Positions 8,486 through 17,164 of a stretch of 64,000 bases of DNA are shown here, piece after piece; within the stretch, counting starts at the first letter, position 1; the number at the start of each line of letters is the position of its first letter. A program made the translations under genes and the position numbers. The notes beneath the pieces were generated by a model that made no database searches, was not told the DNA's origin, and saw nothing but the letters and a program-made list of their open reading frames with translations. The stretch lies in assembly GCA_016197205.1 (NCBI GenBank), contig JACPWG010000051.1, positions 1 through 64,000 on the forward strand, written 5' to 3'. This DNA is from Planctomycetota bacterium (lineage in GTDB: Bacteria; Planctomycetota; MHYJ01; WSZJ01; JACPWG01).

Positions 8486-8956
8486 ACAGGCTCAAGTCTC
8501 AATGATCAATTTCCAGACAAGGCTCAAAGTTCAAGGCTCAGTACCGCCCCGCGGAAGTCGGTCACCAATAGGCGAAAGCGAGTTTGGCCGCCCGCAAGGC
8601 GCGCGAGCGAGGCGTAGCAACGGGGAACTACGGCGAGCGAGCGGAACGCTTGCGCCCCGAAGCGCCGCAGCGCGAAGGGGGAAGCGGGCGGCCGAAATCG
8701 CCGAGCAAATTGGCCACCCACTTCCGTGGGGCGGTACTCACAGTCCGCGGTTCCGTGCCCCGGGCTGCGTTCCAGGGTGGTCATTGAGAATTGAACCTTG
8801 AGCCTTGTCTGAGTCTTGAAAATTGAGCATGGAGAATTCAATTCGCTCCCTTGCCCGTCAAACGAGCAAGTCATTTTCTTACGGGCCCACAGGATGGCCA
8901 TGGGTCCCGGCCCCCTCCTCCCTATCGTGCCCCCGTTCCGACCCCTGAAGCCTCCT
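8486..8956. other. Intergenic repeat composite around family A copy 2
   Basis: No gene is supported. A TCAA-rich arm (about 8486-8539: GGCTCAAGTCTCAATGATCA...) and a TTGA-rich arm (about 8780-8835: ATTGAACCTTGAGCCTTGTC...) form a degenerate outer inverted repeat around the core element at 8540-8738. The arrangement matches that around copy 1 at 5387-5750. Confidence 0.65.
8540..8738. repeat. Family A interspersed repeat, copy 2 (199 bp)
   Basis: Begins AGTACCGCCCCGCGGAAGTC and ends CCGTGGGGCGGTACT. It is a longer variant than copies 1 and 4, with about 32 extra bases in the middle (around CTTGCGCCCCGAAGCGCCGC) that are shared with copy 3. Confidence 0.85.
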
Positions 8957-9337
8957 CTACTCCACCTCCGCCATCGGCTGGACCGATCGAGGATTGGGGT
9001 ACACGCCCAGACCACGGGGTTCCAGGATCAGGTCGAGCGACTCCATCACCACGGCTCCGATGAGCGGATAGGTCTTCTTGGGCTCGACGATCGCCTCGAA
9101 CCAGCCCGTTCGTCCACAGATTTCGATCTCGACCATCCCCACGACGTCGCGCTCGGCGGTTTCTTCGTTCGCGTACTTCACCGTTTGTCTCCGGATGACG
9201 GGGAATTTGTACCACGCGGCCAAGTCCCCCGGCAGGACCGCCAGTGTCGCGCCGAAATCGAGCTTGGCCCTCACCTCGGTGAGGACCTGCGCCGTGGTCG
9301 GATTGCGAAGTTTGACCATGGTATACACGAGCCCCAT
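8957..9337 (-). CDS. Clan AA aspartyl-protease-like protein with altered active site
   Basis: A 126-residue protein of the small bacterial retropepsin-like type: KLDFGATLAVLPGDLA (about residues 25-40) matches the usual position of the catalytic DTGA motif, and YPLIGAVVMESLDLILEP resembles the flap-side LLG...LE segment. The expected Thr after the catalytic Asp is Phe (DFGA). If active it would need to dimerise, as single-domain members do. No signal peptide is seen. Small genes of this type often lie in accessory regions; no toxin or partner gene is adjacent. Activity is uncertain because of the substitution. Confidence 0.65.
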   Translation of the reverse strand: MGLVYTMVKLRNPTTAQVLTEVRAKLDFGATLAVLPGDLAAWYKFPVIRRQTVKYANEETAERDVVGMVEIEICGRTGWFEAIVEPKKTYPLIGAVVMESLDLILEPRGLGVYPNPRSVQPMAEVE

Positions 9338-9555
9338 GTGCTTCGGCCTCCAACGCCAATCGAGGGAGTGTCCAGCAACAAGAGTAACGCAGCTCGCTCC
9401 GAAGTCAAGCAGTTCGGGTCGGAAGTTCTTGACCGGCCCGGTCGATCGGGTAGAATGCGCCGCCGTTTCGAGCCTCGCGAACCCACCGCCTGCCGCGCGG
9501 TGGCACGCGACTCGAAGGGAGTGGGACCCGACCCGTACCTAACCGGAGGAAGCCG

Positions 9556-10344
9556 ATGCTGCTCACCGAGGAATTCGTCGATCTCCCGACCCCGACCGGG
9601 CCGATGCGCACGTACATCTACAAGCCCGCGCCTCCGGGTCGGTACCCCGGCCTCCTCCTCTTCTCCGAGATCTTCCAGCGGACGGGGCCCATCAAGCGGA
9701 CCGCCGCGCTCATGGCGGGCCACGGCTTCATCGTCGGCGTGCCGGAGATCTTCCACGAGTTGGAGCCGGTCGGCACCGAGCTGGCCTACGACCAGGCCGG
9801 CGCCGACAAGGGGAACGAGGACAAGATCGGCAAGCCGGTTTCCGCGTACGACGCGGATGCGCGCGCGGTCATCGCCCACCTCAAGGCCCTTCCCGCCTGC
9901 ACCGGAAAAATCGGTTCGCTCGGGATCTGCGTCGGCGGACATCTGTCGTTCCGCGCCTCGATGAACCCGGAGATCCTGGCCGGCGCGTGCTTCTACGCGA
10001 CCGACATCCACAAGGGAAGCCTGGGCAAGGGTGGCGACGACTCCCTCGCGCGCACCGGGGAGATCAAGGGCGAGATGCTCATGATCTTCGGCAAGCAGGA
10101 CCCGCACGTGCCCGGCGAAGGTCGGCTGCTGCTCTACAAGCGCATGACCGAAGCGGGCGTGAACTTCACCTGGTGCGAGTTCAACGGCGCCCACGCCTTC
10201 ATCCGGGACGAAGGCTACCGCTACGACCCGGAGCTGGCGCACACCTGCCTCGGCCTGGTCATCGACCTCTTCCGGCGCAAGCTGGGCGAAGGGGACCTGC
10301 CCCTGCCCGCGGAGAAGAAGGGCCCGGTGGAGACCAAGCACTGA
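9556..10344 (+). CDS. Dienelactone hydrolase family alpha/beta hydrolase
   Basis: A 262-residue cytosolic alpha/beta hydrolase. The nucleophile elbow is GICVGGH (Cys as nucleophile, residues about 119-125), the acid is in FGKQDPHV and the histidine in FNGAHAF, the Cys-Asp-His triad of the DLH family. Upstream GGAGGAAGCCG gives a good ribosome-binding site for ATG 9556. The natural substrate cannot be assigned; members hydrolyse lactones and various esters. It is followed after 41 bp by the ATP-grasp gene and may belong to one transcript with the ligase-deacetylase-glycosyltransferase run. Confidence 0.9.
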   Translation: MLLTEEFVDLPTPTGPMRTYIYKPAPPGRYPGLLLFSEIFQRTGPIKRTAALMAGHGFIVGVPEIFHELEPVGTELAYDQAGADKGNEDKIGKPVSAYDADARAVIAHLKALPACTGKIGSLGICVGGHLSFRASMNPEILAGACFYATDIHKGSLGKGGDDSLARTGEIKGEMLMIFGKQDPHVPGEGRLLLYKRMTEAGVNFTWCEFNGAHAFIRDEGYRYDPELAHTCLGLVIDLFRRKLGEGDLPLPAEKKGPVETKH

Positions 10345-10385
10345 GGCCGGCCCCTAGCCGGGCGCCGCGTCACGCGGGGGCCTCC

Positions 10386-11330
10386 CTGCGGATCGCCGTC
10401 GTACATACGCGAGGCTCCCCCTGCCGATGCCACGCGGCCATCCGCCGCGCGGCGCGGGCGCTCGGTCACGAAGTGGTCGTCGCGCCGACGGAGAACCTCC
10501 TCTCCGCGCGCGCGCTCGTCGCGGGCGCCGATCTCGTTTTCGAGCATGCCGACACCTTCCTCGGCAGCTACGCCCTCCGCCCTTACGTACGGCACCTCCT
10601 GGAGTCCTGGGGCTGCCGCATCGTCGGCACCGGCGCCGCGGCCGCGCAAGTCGCCGACGACAAGATCGCCGCACATCGAAGGCTGGAAGCGGCAGGGGTC
10701 CCCATGCCCGCTTGGCGGGAGCTGACGGCCCGCCGGCCGGCCGCGGCCGACCTCGCTTTTCCGTGCATCGTGAAGCCCGCGTTCGGCCACGGCAGCCACG
10801 GACTCACGCTCCTGCGAAACTTCGGGGAGCTGAAGGCGCTTGCCGGTCGCCGCGCGTCGACCGGTGGCGGCCGGAGCGCCTCGCCGGCTGCCGGCGAGCT
10901 GCTGGTCGAACGCTTCATCGCGGGCCGCGAGCTGGCCTTGGCCGGCTACGAAGAGCGGGGCCGACTCCGGTGGCTTCCTCCGGTCGAGATCGACGTCCCC
11001 GCGGACGGCGTATACTCGGCGCGGATGAAATGGGGGGAGCGGAATCCTCGGAAGCGGCTCGCGGCGCTGCCGCCGGACGACGAGCGCCGCCTGCTGCGCC
11101 TGGCGGAGCGCGCATGGCGTGCGCTCGACCTCCGGGACTATGCGCGCTTCGATTTGCGGCTCGACGCGACCGGCGACTTCTGGTTTCTGGAGACGAACGT
11201 CCGGCCCAGCGTGGAGCCCGGCGCGGAAATGGTACTGGCCGCGCGCGAGGCGGGCCTGAACAGCACCGCGTTGATCGGTAAATTCATCGCACGCGCCTCC
11301 GCCAGACTCGCCTCCGAAGCGGGAAGGTGA
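10386..11330 (+). CDS. ATP-grasp ligase, D-Ala-D-Ala-ligase-like
   Basis: Predicted ATP-dependent carboxylate-amine ligase. The pre-ATP domain is LRIAVVHTRG...HEVVVAP; IVGTGAAAAQVADDKIAAHRRLEAAGVPMPAW is split over the lid; FPCIVKPAFGHGSHGLTL is the ATP-binding loop; LLVERFIAGRELALAGY and FLETNVRPSVEPG hold the metal-binding Glu/Asn residues. There is no ATG, GTG or TTG at the expected N-terminus. The placed start is CTG 10386, with GCGGGGG six bases upstream, and is uncertain. The 3' end overlaps the deacetylase by GTGA. The substrate is unknown. Confidence 0.8.
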   Translation: MRIAVVHTRGSPCRCHAAIRRAARALGHEVVVAPTENLLSARALVAGADLVFEHADTFLGSYALRPYVRHLLESWGCRIVGTGAAAAQVADDKIAAHRRLEAAGVPMPAWRELTARRPAAADLAFPCIVKPAFGHGSHGLTLLRNFGELKALAGRRASTGGGRSASPAAGELLVERFIAGRELALAGYEERGRLRWLPPVEIDVPADGVYSARMKWGERNPRKRLAALPPDDERRLLRLAERAWRALDLRDYARFDLRLDATGDFWFLETNVRPSVEPGAEMVLAAREAGLNSTALIGKFIARASARLASEAGR

Positions 11331-12250
11331 ACCCCATGCCTCCTCCGGCCCCGCCGCCGCCTGCGCATTCGTCCCAGGCGCAACGCGCCCTGGTCGTCAA
11401 CGCCGACGACGCGGGCGTGGATGCCGCGCGCAACGAGGGGATCATCGAGGCGTTCGAACGCGGGCTCGTGCGAAGCGCCTCCGCGCTCGTGAACTTTCCT
11501 GCCTTTGACGAGATCGCCGCGTTCGCGCGCGCGCGGCACGATTTCGGCCTGGGGCTGCACTTCAATCTGAGCGAAGGGACGCCGCTTGCCTCCGGACACC
11601 GGACCCTCGTGGGCTCTGACGGCCGATTCCAGGGTAAGGAAGAATTCTGGCGGCTCGCCGAGGCGGGTGAGCTCGAACCCGAGGAGGTCGCCGCGGAGCT
11701 GGCCGCGCAGTGGGCGCGGTTCCTCGCGAGCGGGCTGACGCCCACGCATCTCGACGGCCACCACCACGCGCACGTCTCACCCCCGGCCGTCGCCGCCCTC
11801 GCGGAAGCTGCGCCGATGGGGCTCCGCTGGATCCGGCTCCCCCTGGAGGTGCACGCGCGGCGTCCCGCTAACCGGGCGGACACGCCTCCAGGCACCGGTG
11901 ACGCCGTCGCTGGGACGGGTGGCCTCCTCCTTTCCGCCGCGGAGGTCGAGCGGCCGGCTCGCGCGGCGGCGGAGCGCTGGCGCGGGCGCTTCCGCTGGGC
12001 CGACGCGTTTCTCGGCATCGCGCTCGGCAAGGCCTTTTCGCTGGCGGGCCTGCTCGAGACGCTCTCGGGGCTCCGGGCGTCGCGCTCGGAGTTGATGACC
12101 CACCCCGGCCGCGCGGGCGGCCCGGCCGCGGTCGCCTTTTCGCGTTCGGCGGCCCGAGAGACGGAGCTGCGCGCGTTGACCGACCCCGCGGCGCTGGAAC
12201 ACGTGGAGCGACTGGGGCTCCGCTTGGCGAACTTCAGGGACTGGTCCTAG
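11327..12250 (+). CDS. ChbG/HpnK (YdjC) family carbohydrate deacetylase
   Basis: Removes N-acetyl groups from sugars using a divalent metal. The 307-residue product has the family motifs in order: VVNADDAGVDAARNEGI (metal Asp pair, about residues 24-40), GLGLHFNLSEGTPL, THLDGHHHAH (metal His), and SELMTHPG near residue 257. GTG 11327 overlaps the ATP-grasp stop codon (GTGA), so translation is probably coupled; an in-frame ATG lies three codons later. With the neighbouring ligase and GT4 it suggests synthesis or remodelling of an amino-sugar-containing molecule, which is inference. Confidence 0.88.
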   Translation: MNPMPPPAPPPPAHSSQAQRALVVNADDAGVDAARNEGIIEAFERGLVRSASALVNFPAFDEIAAFARARHDFGLGLHFNLSEGTPLASGHRTLVGSDGRFQGKEEFWRLAEAGELEPEEVAAELAAQWARFLASGLTPTHLDGHHHAHVSPPAVAALAEAAPMGLRWIRLPLEVHARRPANRADTPPGTGDAVAGTGGLLLSAAEVERPARAAAERWRGRFRWADAFLGIALGKAFSLAGLLETLSGLRASRSELMTHPGRAGGPAAVAFSRSAARETELRALTDPAALEHVERLGLRLANFRDWS

Positions 12251-12259
12251 GAGCGGCGA

Positions 12260-13384
12260 GTGTCCATGTCCGAAAATCGCGTGAACGACGTCGAGCTCGT
12301 GCTCCTCACGGTGGAAACCGGGGAAGCGGTCTGCGGGAAGAACACCTCGATGCGGCGCATTGCCGCGAGCCTCGAGGAGGCCGGCGTGCGGACGCGGCTC
12401 GAGTCGGTCGGCGAGCACGCTCCCGAAGAAATCCTGGCCAGGGCGCACGGCGGCGGCGTCCGGGGAGTACACTCTTTCCACGCCTACAAGGCGGGCCGGG
12501 CGGGGCGGGAGCTCGCGGCGGCCCTGCGCGTACCGCACGTCGTGACGATGAGCGGCACCGACGTCCACCTGGACCTGATGGACCCGACCCGCCGCGGGGC
12601 CGTGCTCTCCGTGCTGTCGACGGCGGCCGGCGTCGTCGTGTCGAACGATGGCGCCCGGGAGCGGCTCCTGGAAGCGGGCGTCGAGGGCGCGCGCATCCAC
12701 CTCGTGCCGAAGGGCGTGCCCTTGCCCGCGAACGGCCTAGGGGAAATACCTGAGCTCGCGGCCGACGACTTCGTCTTCCTCCTGCCGGGGGGCTGGAGGC
12801 CGGTGAAGAACAACCTCTTCCCGCTCGAGCCGCTCGCCGCGCTCGCCGCCGAGGACTCCCGGGTGCGGCTCGTGTACCTGGGTCCGGTGCTGGACGCGGG
12901 CTATCGGCGGGGGTTCGAGGCGGTGCGGGCCCGGTATCCGTTCGCGCGGGACGCAGGCGTCCTTCCGCACGAGCGGATGGCCGCGGCCTATCGACGGGCG
13001 GACGTGGTCCTCAACGTGAGCCACGACGAGGGAGGGGCGAACGCCGTGCTCGAGGCGATGGCCGCGGGACGCGCGGTCCTGGCCTCGGACATCCCCGGAA
13101 ATCGGGGCTTCCTCCCTTTCGATTCCGCCGACTGGAACCGCTCAGCCGGCGTCCTCTACGCGACCACGGGCTCGACGAACACGCTTTCGCGCGCGCACTC
13201 GGCCGAGGACTTCCTCGCGAAGGCGCGCAGGCTGCTCCAGGAGCCGGACACGCGTCGCACGCTGGGCACGAACGCGCGGCGCCGGGTCATCGAGCGGCAC
13301 TCCCCCGAACACGAGCGGGCGGCGCTGCTCGACGTGTACCGGGCGGCGGGCGTGCTCGGCCTGCCGGCGGACCCAGGCGCGTGA
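12260..13384 (+). CDS. GT4-type glycosyltransferase
   Basis: A 374-residue GT-B glycosyltransferase. The N-terminal acceptor half contains GVHSFHAYKAGRAG and VVTMSGTDVHLDL; the C-terminal nucleotide-sugar half contains LLPGGWRPVKN, VLPHERMAAAYRRADVVLNVS and HDEGGANAVLEAMAAGRAVLASDIPGNRG (the E-x7-E region). Start is GTG 12260, nine bases after the deacetylase; ATG 12266 is an alternative. Its last codons (VYRAAGVLGLPADPGA) are of special note: closely related DNA recurs at both edges of the DISARM region (17165-17262 and 37855-37901). Confidence 0.9.
   Translation: MSMSENRVNDVELVLLTVETGEAVCGKNTSMRRIAASLEEAGVRTRLESVGEHAPEEILARAHGGGVRGVHSFHAYKAGRAGRELAAALRVPHVVTMSGTDVHLDLMDPTRRGAVLSVLSTAAGVVVSNDGARERLLEAGVEGARIHLVPKGVPLPANGLGEIPELAADDFVFLLPGGWRPVKNNLFPLEPLAALAAEDSRVRLVYLGPVLDAGYRRGFEAVRARYPFARDAGVLPHERMAAAYRRADVVLNVSHDEGGANAVLEAMAAGRAVLASDIPGNRGFLPFDSADWNRSAGVLYATTGSTNTLSRAHSAEDFLAKARRLLQEPDTRRTLGTNARRRVIERHSPEHERAALLDVYRAAGVLGLPADPGA
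13335..13355 (+). repeat. GT4 3'-end copy of the 21-bp boundary repeat
   Basis: TGTACCGGGCGGCGGGCGTGC within the intact glycosyltransferase; it differs at one base from the exact 21-bp repeat at 17235-17255 and 37855-37875 that flanks the DISARM region. Confidence 0.8.
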
Positions 13385-13904
13385 GCCGACCGCCAAGCGT
13401 GCGCTTGCCCGCGCGGGTCCGATTCAGGACCAGCAGCGGAGCCAGGCAAAGCGGCGGGTCGGAAATCCACCTTCCAACCGGCCGCTCCCGGTAGGGGCAC
13501 GGCGCTGCCGTGCCCACGAAGCCGGAACCGAGCGCAGCCAGCACGATGCATTTCCGCCAGGGTCTGGAGTTCATGGGCTTGGGTGCATCCAAACGAGAAT
13601 GGCGGCAACTCGCGTGGGCAGGCGCCCTCGGAGCTCAGGCAGGAAGATCCGCGCGCACAAACAGCGCCTGCGCCAAGACCATTCTACGGAGCAGGGTATG
13701 CCGAGGCAAACATGGGTTTGCCGGCCGTGGTTCGGGCGCATTGCAAGTCTTCCCCGAGCCCCCCCTCTCGTCGAAAGGGTCTGCATGCAGGCGCGCCTTC
13801 GTGAGTCGCACGCCGATCCGGTTCGACCGCCCCGGCCGATCCCGTAACCACCGCTTTCACCTCGGACCCTCCGCTGCGGTGTCGCGTGTTCGGCTACCGA
13901 CGCC
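13385..13904. other. 520-bp gap without a supported gene
   Basis: Lies between the converging GT4 gene and the large unknown gene. It contains the family C palindrome at 13491-13518. No frame has a convincing start, ribosome-binding site and family resemblance. Confidence 0.6.
13491..13518. repeat. Short palindrome, family C copy 2
   Basis: GTAGGGGCACGGC-GCT-GCCGTGCCCACG, the reverse orientation of the copy at 1569-1596. Nine perfectly paired bases around a three-base loop. Confidence 0.7.
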
Positions 13905-16286
13905 TCATCTGCGATCCGGGATTTCCTGAAGCAGGAGAGAGATCGCACGGCGCAGCACCGGCAAGAGGGACGCGTCGAGTGCAACGGGAGGCGCAGACGC
14001 GGAGTCGGCAGAGGCGCCAGGGGGAGCGGGAGCGGGCTCCGGAATGGAGGGGTCCTCCCCCGATTTCAGCGTCTCCTCCCTGTCTCCATCCAGCCGACAG
14101 ATGGCGTAGGCTCCGGCTCGAAGCTTGATCCGGCCGATGTGCGTTTCCTTCATCGGATAGTAGATCTCGTACCCGCCGGCAACACCCTCGATGACGGCGT
14201 AGTCCGGCGATGGCGACTCATAGGTGCCGGAGGCAACCACGAACTCGTAGCCGCCGGGCGCGTTTCGTGCAACGAAGACGAGGCGGTCGGAGGAGAAACC
14301 GAAGCGCGGCTCCTCCCCCTTCTTGAAGAAAAGCCGGATCGCACGTCGAAGGATCCTTCGCTCGGGGCCTCCGCGGCGAGGCGTGCCCCAGAACTCGAGC
14401 GTCCCATACGGTCTCCAGACGTCTTCGGGAAAGTACTGCGTCCGATCCCGGCTGCCCTCGGCGGGCGGGCGGGTCAGCCATCGATAGCCGATCTCGGGGA
14501 TTTCCACGCGATAGTCGGAGTAGTACTTGAAGTAGTCGGGGGCCACATCCAGTGACACTGCGCCCGCGACCGCGCCCAGCGCGGGCCCGGTCGCCCTCGC
14601 AATCGTATGAAGCTCGACGCTGAGCGGTCTTGCGGTCAAGGTCTCCACCGACGACCGATCCCTGCCTGCACCCGGCCCTCTTGCGACATAGGCCACCTCG
14701 TGCCCCGACCCGGCTCGGCGATCAAAGTAGGCGAAGAGTGCCGGCTCCAACAGGCCATCCCCCATTCGCTGCCCCCAGATTTCGATCCGAAAGGCGGTCG
14801 AGGGCAGCCGCCCCGGGGGGAGCCACGCGTACGCATAGGACTCGTCCAGGCGGACGTCGGGGGCTGTCGTGTCGGTGTCCGGAAGCGTGATCCTCACGCA
14901 ACGATACTCGCGCTTCCAACGAGTCGCCAGTTCGCGTGTAACGTAGATTGCGTCGAACTCGCCCCTGGCGACGCTGCCGTCGGACATCCCCGCGTCCACC
15001 CGAATTCGCCCTGCGAGGATATGGTCGTCGGGATGTGCCTTCTGGAGCGTTTCGTACCCGGTCCGTAGGGCGGTCTCGCGCTGATCAGCCTCGAGATGGC
15101 CAAGAGGATCGCCCCACGATCCTTCCGTAGCAGAGCGGGACCAGCGTTGGATGCGTTCGAAATTCGTCTCGACCGCGCCACGATCGCCGCGTGGAAACGC
15201 GAGCCAGGTTGCGCCTGCCAGGAGGCCCACCGACGCCAGCCCTGCCGCGCAGAGCCGGCGCGTCGGCGTCCACCAGCCTCGCGAGCGCTCCCGCTCGACG
15301 GGCGCGCCCTCGATCGCCGAGAGTCGGACGAGCAAGCTCGCATCGAAGAGGCTGGAGAATTCGCGAAGCCCGACCAACTCGGGGTCGCCTCCCGCACGCT
15401 CCCCCCCCTCGCGCGGAGGCGACCCGCTCCGCTCGTCGCCGCCGGCCGATTGGAGCAGGGTCTCGACATCGCGGCTCGCCTGCTGCGGAGACAGCAGGGC
15501 GTCCAACCGACCGACGCTCTCCACGAGCGGGCCCAGTTGAGTCGAGAATTGCGTTGACTTCTCGCGCGCATGCGCCGCGGCTTCGCGGGCGCGCCGAAGC
15601 TGCTCTTCGATCGCGGTACGCTCCGCGAGCGTCCGACAGTCCGCGAGGCGAGCGGAGGTCTCTTCGGCCTCCCCCGAACGAGTCTCCGCGATGAGCGCGG
15701 CCGTCCCCAGCTTGCCCTTCAACTCCTCGGCGCGCAAACGAAGGGCGTCCCGTTGGGCCAGCAGTTCCGTGCGGCACCGACACCACCCAAGCAGGAGGAG
15801 ATACCCGTGGAAGGCCCGCAGTTCGTCCTCGGCCGGCGGAGGAGGCGGCCCAAACGCTCGCAGGTAGGGCAGCTCCAGCAGACGGGGAAGAACGGGCATG
15901 GCGGCCACGGGCACGAGGTGGCCCCGGACGACCCGGTGGAGAAAGGCGGCGGGTCGGGGCAGGGCGAAGCCCTGATGGAGGGCGAAGTCCTGGAGCTCGA
16001 GGTGCGGAAGGAGCAGAAAACGAAGCGAGCGGGGCCGAGCGGCGGTCTGGAGGGACGGAGGGAACGGCGCGCCCGGGTGCGCCCGAGCCAAATCGGCGAG
16101 CAGATCGGGCAGATGCTGGTGAGGGCCCTGGCGCGCGGCGGCGAGTCCGGCAAGTCGGGAGCAGAGCTCGAAAAAGCGCGAAGCATCGGCAGGCTTTTCG
16201 GTCGCCGTCGAGTCGATCGGCGGGGCGCCGTCCTCCGCGAAGAACCCGCCGAAAGCTCGAACGTCGAAGGACAGGGCCTGGCTCAT
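13905..16286 (-). CDS. Unknown large single-pass membrane protein with coiled coil
   Basis: A 793-residue protein I do not recognise. Residues about 1-170 are leucine-rich and globular; about 180-270 form a charged heptad-like coiled coil (RAEELKGKLGTAALIAET..., REAAAHAREKSTQ); a single membrane segment lies at about 335-360 (LCAAGLASVGLLAGATWLAF), after a basic WWTPTRR. The C-terminal 400 residues are likely extracytoplasmic and contain beta-rich aromatic stretches (DYFKYYSDYRVEIPEIGYRW, YEFVVASGTYES, YEIYYPMKE). Start ATG 16286 has AGGAAGG just upstream, and family A copy 3 begins about eight bases upstream of the ATG. A longer frame into the repeat is not believed. Confidence 0.7.
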   Translation of the reverse strand: MSQALSFDVRAFGGFFAEDGAPPIDSTATEKPADASRFFELCSRLAGLAAARQGPHQHLPDLLADLARAHPGAPFPPSLQTAARPRSLRFLLLPHLELQDFALHQGFALPRPAAFLHRVVRGHLVPVAAMPVLPRLLELPYLRAFGPPPPPAEDELRAFHGYLLLLGWCRCRTELLAQRDALRLRAEELKGKLGTAALIAETRSGEAEETSARLADCRTLAERTAIEEQLRRAREAAAHAREKSTQFSTQLGPLVESVGRLDALLSPQQASRDVETLLQSAGGDERSGSPPREGGERAGGDPELVGLREFSSLFDASLLVRLSAIEGAPVERERSRGWWTPTRRLCAAGLASVGLLAGATWLAFPRGDRGAVETNFERIQRWSRSATEGSWGDPLGHLEADQRETALRTGYETLQKAHPDDHILAGRIRVDAGMSDGSVARGEFDAIYVTRELATRWKREYRCVRITLPDTDTTAPDVRLDESYAYAWLPPGRLPSTAFRIEIWGQRMGDGLLEPALFAYFDRRAGSGHEVAYVARGPGAGRDRSSVETLTARPLSVELHTIARATGPALGAVAGAVSLDVAPDYFKYYSDYRVEIPEIGYRWLTRPPAEGSRDRTQYFPEDVWRPYGTLEFWGTPRRGGPERRILRRAIRLFFKKGEEPRFGFSSDRLVFVARNAPGGYEFVVASGTYESPSPDYAVIEGVAGGYEIYYPMKETHIGRIKLRAGAYAICRLDGDREETLKSGEDPSIPEPAPAPPGASADSASAPPVALDASLLPVLRRAISLLLQEIPDRR

Positions 16287-16293
16287 GGCCTTC

Positions 16294-16491
16294 CTACCGC
16301 TCCACGGAAGTCGGTGCCCAATAGGCGAAGGCAAGTTTGGCCGCCCGCGAGGCGCGCGAGCGAGGCGTAGTAGGAGAACTCCGGCGAGCGAGCGCAACAG
16401 CCTGCCCACCAAAGCGCCGCAGCGTGAAGGCGGGACGCGAGCGGCCGAAATCGTCGAGCAGATTGGTCACCCAATTCCGTGGCGCGCTACG
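16294..16491. repeat. Family A interspersed repeat, copy 3 (198 bp)
   Basis: Begins CTACCGCTCCACGGAAGTCG and ends ATTCCGTGGCGCGCTACGTAG. It is the longer variant, like copy 2. It sits directly upstream of the start codon at 16286, so on the minus strand the transcript of the unknown gene must start within or beyond the repeat. Confidence 0.85.
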
Positions 16492-17164
16492 TAGGCCCCC
16501 GAGGCGTCTGCCGGCGCGGTCGAGCCGCGCCGTGAAAGCCATGTCATGGTCTTGCGACTCTCGCACGTCGAGCGCAGTTCGTGCAGGTCCCGAGTCCCGC
16601 CGCCCCCGTCGCATCGGGCCGCGCGGAAATGACTTCACGCACGCCGGCGTGATGCGGCCCACAGGTGGATCGAAAGGGTCTTCCCAACCCAGCCCGTGGC
16701 GGCCACTCGCGCTGGCGGGGACGCACGCACCAACGGAGTGGAGCCGCCTGACGTGCGCAACTCTCCTTGCGCGGGCCCAGCAGGACGCGCCGGCCGCGAG
16801 CGCCCACCCTCGTCACGTGGCCGCTCAGGACCGCATCCCGCCCGCGGGGAAACGGCCCTATGCGCCCGCGCAAAAATAACTGCGCAGATTCGTCCGTGGC
16901 GGCTCCGGGGGGCGCGGCCCTCTGGGCCGGGCTGCGCGGGCCGGAGGCCCGCGCCCCCAGGCATCGGTCGATCCACGGAAATCTAAAGTAATTCTTGCGC
17001 GGGCGCTATCTGCCGGTGTGGAGCCTCCACCCTTCTGAGCGCGATACACACGGGATTCTACCCGCATCGGCGACTCGGGGCAAGATCGCGTTCGCTCGAC
17101 CTGAAACCCCTCCGCGGGTCCGCGCTCGCCCCGACATGCGCACTCCTGCCGACGACGCGGCGGC
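16492..17164. other. Gene-free stretch left of the DISARM region
   Basis: No supported gene. Contains family B copy 1 (16862-17007). The remainder shows no recognisable feature apart from the glycosyltransferase relic that begins at 17165. Confidence 0.55.
16862..17007. repeat. Family B interspersed repeat, copy 1 (146 bp)
   Basis: Ends are GCGCCCGCGCAAAAATAA and TTCTTGCGCGGGCGCT, an imperfect terminal inverted repeat of about 18 bp. The centre holds a strong GC-rich stem (GGGGGGCGCGGCC...CCCGCGCCCCC). It is the reverse complement of the copy at 50866-50990 with a variable centre. Confidence 0.8.

Noticed and set aside
10386..13384. Labelling the cassette as a bacillithiol or mycothiol pathway
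   Set aside because: The deacetylase is of ChbG/YdjC and not LmbE type and the ligase is ATP-grasp, unlike BshC or MshC; only the reaction logic is similar.
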